In this document: piece by piece, positions 1 through 5,478 of the stretch
How positions within the stretch are numbered: the first letter of the stretch is position 1
Layout of the letters: the number at the start of each line of letters is the position of its first letter
Assembly (NCBI GenBank): GCA_905233965.1
Contig: CAJOFG010000013.1
Location: 1 to 11,233 of the forward strand
Direction: 5' to 3'
Length of the DNA: 11,233 nt
Source of the DNA: an uncultured Selenomonadaceae bacterium
GTDB lineage: Bacteria; Bacillota; Negativicutes; Selenomonadales; Selenomonadaceae
Translations under genes and position numbers: made by a program
Notes under the pieces: model-generated
Database searches by the model: none
What the model was told of the DNA's origin: nothing
Seen by the model: the letters and a program-made list of their open reading frames with translations, nothing else

Positions 1-1041
1 CGGCTGGGCAATTCGATTTTCCGCTTGCAAAATTTGACGGCGGACATAGAAGAAAATTTAATGGTGCCTGTCAGCGAATTGAACGAAGTCCGGCGACTCG
101 TGACGACGGAGTTGGAGAATTTGCGCCTTGAAAAATTTGAGGCAAAAAAAATTCCGGTCGCAACTTCCGAATCGGAAAAAAATTTTGAACCCTGTCGCCC
201 GGAGCGAACGGAATTTGTCGCGCAAGTCGATACCGAAGAAAAAATTCACGCCGCAATTTCAGCCGGAGCGGACGCGATTTTATACGGCGGCGAAACTTTC
301 AATCACCGCACGATAACGCCGGAAGAAATTTCCCGCGCCGCAGAATCCGTTCGACGTGCCGGAAAAAAATTTTACCTTGCAACTCCGCGAATCGTCCGGG
401 AAAGTGAATTTCCGGCTTTGGAAAAAATTTTGTCCGCCGCGAAATTCGACGCAGTTTACGTTCACTCCCTCGCAACTTTCCGGGCGGCGAAAAAATTTTC
501 CGACGCGCCGATTGACACGGATTTTTCGTTAATCGTTTTCAACGGAAAGACAATCGAATTTTTAAAAAATCTCGGCGTTGCCGGCGTGACGCTTTCGCCG
601 GAATTGACGCTTGCAGAAATAAAAAAATTGGCGGAAAAATCACCTTTGCCCGTCGAATGTATCGTACACGGTCGAACCGAATTGATGATTTCCGACTACT
701 GTATTCCGGGAAGTTTTCTCGGCGAAGTCGGCAAAAAAAATTGTCCGGGAATTTGTCGGCGAAACAAGTTTTATCTTCGCGACAGAAAAAATCTTCTCTT
801 CCCGGTCGCGACAGATCAATTTTGCCGAATGCACATCTTAAATTCCAAAACCCTCTCGATGATTGAACACCGGAATGAGTTTGACGGCGTTGCAAAAATT
901 CGCGCGGACTGCCGGGCGTTGACGGTTGAGGAAACGGAAAAAATTATTCGCGCTTACAAAATTACCGGCGCGGAAATTGAAAATTTTACTCGCGGACATT
1001 TTTTCAGAGGCGTTACCGGTTCGGACGAAAGTACGCCGTGA
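1..1041 (+). CDS. U32 peptidase-family protein, C-terminal part (5' truncated by the window)
   Basis: The frame is open from base 1 to the TGA at 1039-1041, giving 346 visible residues; the true start lies to the left. Visible residues 1-50 (GNSIF, then VPVSELNEVRR) look like the end of the DUF3656 'collagenase' domain found in long U32 proteins. A variable linker (about 50-70) leads into a second U32-like barrel (FVAQVDTEEKIHAAISAGAD, then AILYGG). That barrel carries the family's VHG motif (H223) and Cys residues 220, 234, 248, 252 and 275. In E. coli, U32 proteins RlhA, TrhP and UbiU/V act in prephenate-dependent RNA hydroxylation or in ubiquinone hydroxylation, and UbiU/V bind 4Fe-4S clusters through Cys. 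RlhA also has U32 plus DUF3656, so an RNA hydroxylation role is more likely than proteolysis. That is inference from family. No terminator is visible before the next promoter. Confidence 0.85.
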   Translation, partial: RLGNSIFRLQNLTADIEENLMVPVSELNEVRRLVTTELENLRLEKFEAKKIPVATSESEKNFEPCRPERTEFVAQVDTEEKIHAAISAGADAILYGGETFNHRTITPEEISRAAESVRRAGKKFYLATPRIVRESEFPALEKILSAAKFDAVYVHSLATFRAAKKFSDAPIDTDFSLIVFNGKTIEFLKNLGVAGVTLSPELTLAEIKKLAEKSPLPVECIVHGRTELMISDYCIPGSFLGEVGKKNCPGICRRNKFYLRDRKNLLFPVATDQFCRMHILNSKTLSMIEHRNEFDGVAKIRADCRALTVEETEKIIRAYKITGAEIENFTRGHFFRGVTGSDESTP

Positions 1042-1085
1042 AAAATTTTCCCGTATTGTATACACGGCGCAAGGTGCCGGAAAAA

Positions 1086-1115
1086 TTGACAATATTTTTT
1101 TATTTGTATTATAAT
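1086..1115 (+). promoter_or_regulatory. Sigma-A-type promoter for the symporter gene
   Basis: The -35 box TTGACA (1086-1091) and -10 box TATAAT (1110-1115) are both perfect, separated by 18 bases. Transcription would start near 1122, leaving a leader of about 60 bases that includes T-rich sequence and the ribosome binding site. An overlapping TATTAT at 1107-1112 is a less well spaced alternative -10. Confidence 0.8.
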
Positions 1116-1168
1116 TTTTATCGCATAGGTTGAGTAAATCTATAGCGATTTTTTTTATTCATTTTTTT

Positions 1169-1176
1169 GGAGGGGG
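1169..1176 (+). promoter_or_regulatory. Ribosome binding site fixing the symporter start
   Basis: GGAGGGGG lies 5 bases before the ATG at 1182. An in-frame TTG at 1167 would sit on top of this site, so ATG 1182 is the start. Confidence 0.85.
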
Positions 1177-1181
1177 ATTTA

Positions 1182-2567
1182 ATGGGTTTGGAAGAAATGT
1201 TGACTGCGGTCAACGATTTTGTCTGGGGTCCGATAATGCTGGCACTTCTTGTGGGCACGGGCATTTTTTTGACGATTCGTTTAAAATTTTTGCCTTGGAT
1301 AAATCTTTGGCACGCGGTAAAAATGATTTTGTACACGAAGAAAAAAGATGAGGGCGACTTGTCACCGTTCCAATCTTTGATGACGGCACTTTCCGCAACA
1401 GTCGGCACGGGTAACATTGTCGGCGTTGCAACCGCGATGGTTCTCGGCGGACCCGGCGCGATAGTTTGGATGTGGATAAGTGCGGCGTTCGGTCTTTCGA
1501 CCAAGTATGCCGAATCCGTTCTTGCGGTAAAATATCGCGAAACAAATTCCGTCGGCGAAATGTCCGGCGGTCCGATGTACGCGATGAAAAACGGAATAGG
1601 CGGCACGCTCGGAAAAGTTATGGCGGCTCTGTTTGCGTTCTTCGCGGTGTGTGCGTCGTTCGGAATAGGAAACATGACGCAGGCAAATTCCATCGGCGCG
1701 GCGTTTGAATCAAGTTTCGGTCTCCCGACTTACGTCACCGGAATTATTCTTGTCGTCTGTTCTCTTGCCGTTTTGATGCGCGGCGTTCAATCAATCGGAA
1801 AAGTTTCAAGTTTTATCGTTCCGAGCATGGCATTTTTCTATTTGCTCTTCACCGTCATAATCATCATTAAAAATTTTGAAAATATTCCTGCCGGTCTTTC
1901 GTTGATGTTTGAAATGGCATTTTCGACGGAAGCGGTTGCCGGCGGCGTGGGCGGTTCAATCGTCGCGTCGATGTTGACTGCAATGCGTTGGGGTGTTGCG
2001 CGCGGCGTTTTCTCGAACGAAGCCGGATTGGGTTCCGCTCCGATAGCTGCGGCTGCGGCAAAGACCGACCATGCCTCGCGTCAAGGTTACGTCAACATGA
2101 CCGGTACTTTCTTCGACACGATGATTATTTGTATGCTCACCGGCTTGGTTATCGCAAGCTCCGGAGTTTTGGGCACGGTTGACCCGGCGACGGGTAAACT
2201 CGTTTCCGGTGCGCCGCTCACGATTTTGGCTTTCGGCACGGTTTACGGCGCGGGTGCAAAATATATCGTTTCGATCGCGCTTGCCTTCTTCGCTTACTCC
2301 ACGATTTTGGGTTGGGAATATTACGGCGAAAAATCTTTGGAATATCTCGTCAGCGACAGAAAAGTTATTTACTTTTACCGTGCCGCGTTCAGTTGCATCA
2401 CTTTTATCGGCGCGACTCAAACTTTGGACGTTGTCTGGAATTTCTCCGACACGATGAACGGATTGATGGCAATTCCGAATTTAATCTGCCTGATAATTTT
2501 GCACAACAAAATTGCGGAAGAATGTTTCGATTACCAAAAAAATATGATAGACACGGGCAAGGAATAA
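1182..2567 (+). CDS. AGCS-family sodium:alanine/glycine symporter
   Basis: This 461-residue multi-pass inner-membrane protein is of normal AGCS length. Members import alanine, glycine or related amino acids coupled to sodium (or proton) uptake. Visible family signatures are SATVGTGNIVGVA followed by LGGPGAIVWMW (residues 71-98), YAESVLAVKYRE followed by GEMSGGPMY (109-133), and RGVFSNEAGLGSAPIAAAAA (274-293), which lines the transport path in the family. Hydrophobic stretches include about 15-35, 145-165, 184-200, 210-229, 310-330, 360-376 and 428-441. The start is ATG 1182, supported by GGAGGGGG 5 bases upstream. It is the first gene of a two-gene unit with its own promoter at 1086-1115 and reads through to the PLP-enzyme gene 10 bp later. 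The family is certain; the exact substrate cannot be read from sequence. Confidence 0.95.
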   Translation: MGLEEMLTAVNDFVWGPIMLALLVGTGIFLTIRLKFLPWINLWHAVKMILYTKKKDEGDLSPFQSLMTALSATVGTGNIVGVATAMVLGGPGAIVWMWISAAFGLSTKYAESVLAVKYRETNSVGEMSGGPMYAMKNGIGGTLGKVMAALFAFFAVCASFGIGNMTQANSIGAAFESSFGLPTYVTGIILVVCSLAVLMRGVQSIGKVSSFIVPSMAFFYLLFTVIIIIKNFENIPAGLSLMFEMAFSTEAVAGGVGGSIVASMLTAMRWGVARGVFSNEAGLGSAPIAAAAAKTDHASRQGYVNMTGTFFDTMIICMLTGLVIASSGVLGTVDPATGKLVSGAPLTILAFGTVYGAGAKYIVSIALAFFAYSTILGWEYYGEKSLEYLVSDRKVIYFYRAAFSCITFIGATQTLDVVWNFSDTMNGLMAIPNLICLIILHNKIAEECFDYQKNMIDTGKE

Positions 2568-2577
2568 AAATTTTTTT

Positions 2578-3795
2578 ATGGAAAATAATTTTTTTGAAAT
2601 TAACGAAGAATTGAACGAACAATTTCGCCGCGTCGATGAAATTTCGGAGTTCAACACGCTGAAAGTTTTGGACGCAATGAGAAAATTAAAAATATCCGAC
2701 GCACATTTCAAAACTTCGACCGGCTACGCTTACGACGACATCGGGCGTGAAAAAGCCGACGAGCTTTTTGCGGAAGTTTTTAAAACGGAGGCGGCACTCG
2801 TCCGAACAAATTTTGTCTCCGGCACTCATGCTTTGGCGACGGTGCTTTTCGGAATTTTGCGACCGGGTGACGAATTGATTTCTTTGACCGGCGAACCTTA
2901 CGATACGATGCAAACGGTTATCGGACACAAAAACCATTCGTCCGGATCGCTTGCGGAGTTCGGAATTTCGTATCGCGAAGTCGAAATGAAGAACGGCGAA
3001 ATTGATTTTGCCGGAATAAAAAATTCCGTGACGCGGAAAACGAAACTCGCGCTTATCCAAAAATCTCGCGGCTACTCTCTGCGGAAACCGCTGACGACGG
3101 ACGACATAGAAAAAATTTGCGCGGTCGTTAAATCCGTCAACCCGAATTGCATTACCTTCGTCGATAATTGTTACGGCGAATTTGTCGAACGGCGCGAACC
3201 TCCGGAAGTCGGCGCGGATATAATTGCCGGCAGTCTGATAAAAAATCCGGGCGGCGGTCTTGTTCCTTCCGGCGGCTACATTGCCGGGAAAAAAAATCTC
3301 GTCGAACTTGCCGCGTACCGGCTGACCGTACCCGGTGCCGGCGGAGAAATGGGCGCAAGTTTGGGAACGCCGCGACTTTTGTACCAGGGATTTTTTCTCG
3401 CGCCGCACGTCACCGCTCAAGCATTGAAGGGCGCAATTTTCGCGGCGAAAGTTTTTTCCGGACTCGGATTTAAAACTGCTCCTTTGCCGGACGAAATTCG
3501 CGGCGATATAATTCAGGCGATAGAATTGAAATCGCCGGAAAAAGTTATCGCGTTTTGTCAAGCCGTGCAAAAATATTCGCCGGTTGATTCGTTCGCCGTG
3601 CCGGAAGGTTGGGAAATGCCCGGCTATGACGACAAAATAATCATGGCGGCGGGGACATTCGTTCAGGGCGCGTCGATAGAGTTCAGCGCGGATGCTCCGC
3701 TCCGTGAACCGTACACGGTTTTTTTGCAGGGCGGTTTGACATTCGAGCACGCGAAGGCAGGAATTACTGCGGCGGCAAAAGCCGTAAGCGGATAA
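2578..3795 (+). CDS. YnbB/methionine gamma-lyase-family PLP-dependent protein ('aluminium resistance protein' family)
   Basis: This is a 405-residue soluble protein of fold-type I, length typical of the B. subtilis YnbB family, which databases often label methionine gamma-lyase-like or cystathionine beta-lyase-like, aluminium resistance. Visible features are the N-terminal VLDAMRKLKISDAHF (30-44), TGYAYDDIGR (48-57), the cofactor-phosphate region FVSGTHALA (79-87), Asp196 in FVDNCYGEF (expected to contact the PLP pyridine nitrogen), and Lys222 in GSLIKNPGGG, the expected Schiff-base lysine. The catalytic set appears intact. The true reaction of this family is poorly defined; carbon-sulfur lyase activity is a family-based guess. 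The gene starts 10 bp after the symporter stop. The only Shine-Dalgarno-like sequence (AAGGA, 2559-2563) is 14 bases from the ATG, so translation may be coupled to the upstream gene. An intrinsic terminator follows. Confidence 0.9.
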   Translation: MENNFFEINEELNEQFRRVDEISEFNTLKVLDAMRKLKISDAHFKTSTGYAYDDIGREKADELFAEVFKTEAALVRTNFVSGTHALATVLFGILRPGDELISLTGEPYDTMQTVIGHKNHSSGSLAEFGISYREVEMKNGEIDFAGIKNSVTRKTKLALIQKSRGYSLRKPLTTDDIEKICAVVKSVNPNCITFVDNCYGEFVERREPPEVGADIIAGSLIKNPGGGLVPSGGYIAGKKNLVELAAYRLTVPGAGGEMGASLGTPRLLYQGFFLAPHVTAQALKGAIFAAKVFSGLGFKTAPLPDEIRGDIIQAIELKSPEKVIAFCQAVQKYSPVDSFAVPEGWEMPGYDDKIIMAAGTFVQGASIEFSADAPLREPYTVFLQGGLTFEHAKAGITAAAKAVSG

Positions 3796-3805
3796 AAAAA
3801 TTAAA

Positions 3806-3841
3806 CCCCGAAACTTTTTTCAAAGCGTCGGGGCTTTTTTT
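3806..3841 (+). terminator. Intrinsic terminator of the symporter/PLP-enzyme unit
   Basis: Outer stem CCCCGA (3806-3811) pairs with TCGGGG (3828-3833). An inner stem CTTT (3814-3817) with AAAG (3822-3825) closes a TTTC loop. A run of seven T follows a C (3835-3841). It starts 10 bases after the PLP-enzyme stop codon. Confidence 0.9.
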
Positions 3842-3869
3842 CAACCTCAACAATACGGAAAATTTTTTG

Positions 3870-3911
3870 GCAGGAAAATTGCAACGTCGGCGCGAAAAAG
3901 TTCAATGAAAT
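3870..3911 (+). repeat. GCAGGAA...TTCAA-GAAAT intergenic motif, copy 1
   Basis: It begins GCAGGAAAATTGCAACG and ends TTCAATGAAAT. Related sequences occur in two other non-coding stretches of this window (8453-8484 and 11205-11233). Function is unknown. Confidence 0.35.
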
Positions 3912-3920
3912 CGTATCAAG

Positions 3921-3955
3921 GAATCTTCCGGCTTTAGTCGGGAGAGGAATTGACA
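3921..3955 (+). mobile_element. Possible remnant right end of an IS200/IS605 (TnpB-type) element
   Basis: The stretch begins GAATC and contains a 9-bp stem, TCTTCCGGC (3924-3932) with GTCGGGAGA (3937-3945), including two G-U pairs, around a TTTA loop, then GG and TTGACA. This GAATC / CCGnCTTTAGnCGGG / GG...TGACA layout resembles the subterminal palindrome at the right end of many IS200/IS605 elements, which is also the 3' end of the TnpB-associated omega RNA. No tnpA, tnpB or left end is present. The resemblance is from memory, and an ordinary hairpin is possible. The terminal TTGACA doubles as a -35 box. Confidence 0.3.
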
Positions 3956-3978
3956 CAAAATATTATAACTGATAGAAT
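3950..3978 (+). promoter_or_regulatory. Promoter lying just before a terminator
   Basis: The -35 box TTGACA (3950-3955) and -10 box TAGAAT (3973-3978) have the ideal 17-base spacing. Transcription would start near 3985, only about 7 bases before the hairpin at 3992. The product would be a roughly 30-nt RNA, or a leader that is mostly stopped before the gene at 4155. Confidence 0.55.
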
Positions 3979-3991
3979 TTGCGCTCGAAAC

Positions 3992-4016
3992 AATTCCCTT
4001 CCGGGAATTTTTTTTT
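3992..4016 (+). terminator. Intrinsic terminator in the upstream region of the response-regulator gene
   Basis: Perfect 7-bp stem AATTCCC (3992-3998) with GGGAATT (4003-4009), tetraloop TTCC, and T continuing to 4016. No gene ends just upstream: the previous gene already has a terminator at 3806-3841. It therefore acts on a short RNA from the promoter at 3950 or as an attenuator. The opposite strand lacks a T run, so it works in the plus direction only. Confidence 0.75.
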
Positions 4017-4042
4017 CGCGTCGATTTAAAACATGATATAAT
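4014..4042 (+). promoter_or_regulatory. Extended -10 promoter, distal (tandem copy 1)
   Basis: TGATATAAT (4034-4042) is a perfect extended -10. The -35 position holds only TTTCGC (4014-4019, 17-base spacing), a poor match that the TGn element may compensate. It lies immediately after the terminator T tract, so transcripts from here escape that terminator. Confidence 0.5.
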
Positions 4043-4078
4043 GAAGTCGCCGGAAAAAAATATTTCCGAAAAAAATAC

Positions 4079-4106
4079 TTTCGCCTGTTTCCGGAAGTGA
4101 TATAAT
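4079..4106 (+). promoter_or_regulatory. Extended -10 promoter, proximal (tandem copy 2)
   Basis: TGATATAAT (4098-4106) repeats the distal extended -10 exactly, again with TTTCGC (4079-4084) at 16-base spacing. Transcription would begin near 4113, giving a leader of about 42 bases to the ATG at 4155. This is the most likely main promoter of the response-regulator gene. Confidence 0.6.
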
Positions 4107-4154
4107 AGACAAAATTTATTTGAGATAAATTTTCCGGTAAAGGAGTCTTGGATA

Positions 4155-5465
4155 ATGAAAAAAATTTTGATTGTTGACGATATGCCGGTCTCACTCATGA
4201 TGACGGAAAATATGTTGTCGGACAGATACAAAACTTTTTGCGCGTCGTCCGGCTTGGAAGCTATGGAAATTTACAGAAAAGAATTGCCCGACATGGTTCT
4301 CTCCGATTTGAGAATGCCGGGCATGACGGGTTATGAACTTCAACTTGCTTTGCAGGAAGAGTATCACGAAACAATTCCGTTCATGTTCATGACTGCGGAT
4401 CACAATGAGGAAACGGAAAGCAAAGGTTTTGACAACGGCGCGATGGATTTTATCCGGAAACCTTTTCGCCCGGACGTTTTGCACCGTCGAATCGCAAACA
4501 TTTTGCAGACCGTCGAACAAATTAAAGGGTTGAAAAAAAATGCGTCCACCGACGCGCTTACCGGACTTTTGAATAAAGCGTCGGCAGAGGACGAATTGGA
4601 AAAAATTTGCAAAACTTCAATCGGCGCGTTGATGATGATTGACTTGGACAGTTTCAAACTCGTCAACGATATTCACGGTCATTCCATGGGCGATAAAATT
4701 TTGGTAAGTTTCGCCGATATTCTCCGCTCGGTCGTTCGTCCCTCCGATTTGCTCGGACGCATGGGCGGCGACGAATTTATTGCCTTTTGTCACGGAGTAC
4801 ACGACGAACCCGCCGTCGCTCACAAAGCCGCTTACATTAACGAAAGAATTGTGGAGTCGGCAAAAAAATTGATGGGCGACGATATGAATATTCCTCTCGG
4901 CGCGTCAATCGGTTGCGTGTTCGTTCCCATGGGCGGAAATGTTTTCGCCGAACTTTACAAAAAAGCCGACAAGTCCCTTTACAACGTCAAGCAAAACGGC
5001 AAGCACGGCTACGGAATTTTCAACGACAACACGAACGAAGAAAATTCGGAGGAAGTCGCAACCATCGCACAGATTGAAATGATTCTCGGCGAAAGAAATC
5101 CGGAGGACGGAGCTTTTGTCATGCCGTTTGAAAGTTTCCGCACGGTTTACAGATTTTTGAAACGGACGCGCGGAGTTTACAGCAAGACGACCTGCCTTTT
5201 GACTTTTTCGATTAAACGTCACAGAGAAGGCGGTATGGAATTGCCGGAGGCGGGCGAACAATTTTTGCAAACAATGCGAACGACTTTGCGTCGCGACGAT
5301 GCGCTTACGCAGAACGGCAACAATCAATTTTTGGTACTCCTGACGAACACCGACGCTTACCATGATGTAAATCGGGTCGTCGCACGAATAAACGAGAATT
5401 GGGACAAGCAACCCGCTTGCAATTATTTTACTTTCGGTTACGAATGGACGGTTCTTGACTGCTGA
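4155..5465 (+). CDS. Response regulator diguanylate cyclase: REC, GGDEF and a second degenerate GGDEF-like domain
   Basis: This 436-residue protein lacks membrane segments and should be cytoplasmic. Residues 1-120 form a REC domain with acidic pocket D8/D9, phospho-acceptor D51 (LSDLRMPG), T80 and K102 (RKPF). Residues 130-290 form a GGDEF domain with DALTGLLNK (133-141), metal-site IDLDSFKLVND (162-172), an intact GGDEF (204-208) and an inhibitory I-site RPSD (195-198) at the standard five-residue spacing. It should make cyclic di-GMP from two GTP, with phosphorylation and product feedback as controls. Residues about 318-436 look like a second GGDEF fold in which the signature reads GNNQF (388-392), so it is probably not catalytic, yet RRDD (379-382) keeps I-site spacing. 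AGGAG (4141-4145) lies 9 bases before the ATG. The gene converges on the hybrid kinase, ending 13 bp from it. Confidence 0.92.
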   Translation: MKKILIVDDMPVSLMMTENMLSDRYKTFCASSGLEAMEIYRKELPDMVLSDLRMPGMTGYELQLALQEEYHETIPFMFMTADHNEETESKGFDNGAMDFIRKPFRPDVLHRRIANILQTVEQIKGLKKNASTDALTGLLNKASAEDELEKICKTSIGALMMIDLDSFKLVNDIHGHSMGDKILVSFADILRSVVRPSDLLGRMGGDEFIAFCHGVHDEPAVAHKAAYINERIVESAKKLMGDDMNIPLGASIGCVFVPMGGNVFAELYKKADKSLYNVKQNGKHGYGIFNDNTNEENSEEVATIAQIEMILGERNPEDGAFVMPFESFRTVYRFLKRTRGVYSKTTCLLTFSIKRHREGGMELPEAGEQFLQTMRTTLRRDDALTQNGNNQFLVLLTNTDAYHDVNRVVARINENWDKQPACNYFTFGYEWTVLDC

Positions 5466-5478
5466 AAAAATTCTTAAA

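Larger units (their letters stand above)
3796..4154. other. 359-bp intergenic region rich in control signals, no protein gene
   Basis: No convincing coding frame is present. From left to right it holds the terminator of the symporter/PLP-enzyme unit, a GCAGGAA-type motif, an IS200/IS605-like hairpin, a promoter, a second terminator, and two tandem extended -10 promoters leading to the response-regulator gene. Each is listed separately. Inverted CCGGAAA (4050-4056) and TTTCCGG (4088-4094) could also pair in a leader RNA begun at the first extended -10 promoter. Confidence 0.7.

Noticed and set aside
1034..1069. CGCCGTG/CACGGCG inverted repeat spanning the U32 stop codon
   Set aside because: The 22-base loop and absence of a T tract make it a poor terminator, so it was not annotated.
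1118..1693. 191-codon minus-strand open frame opposite the symporter start
   Set aside because: It shadows the conserved AGCS coding frame and covers the symporter promoter and ribosome binding site.
2686..3750. 354-codon open frame on the minus strand antisense to the PLP-enzyme gene
   Set aside because: It has no recognisable family and a basic, low-complexity composition, and lies wholly opposite a clear conserved gene. It is a by-product of codon bias.
3950..4030. Small open frame from TTG 3950 after GGAGAGG
   Set aside because: Only two bases separate the purine run from the TTG, and the frame crosses the terminator hairpin. Coding use is unlikely.
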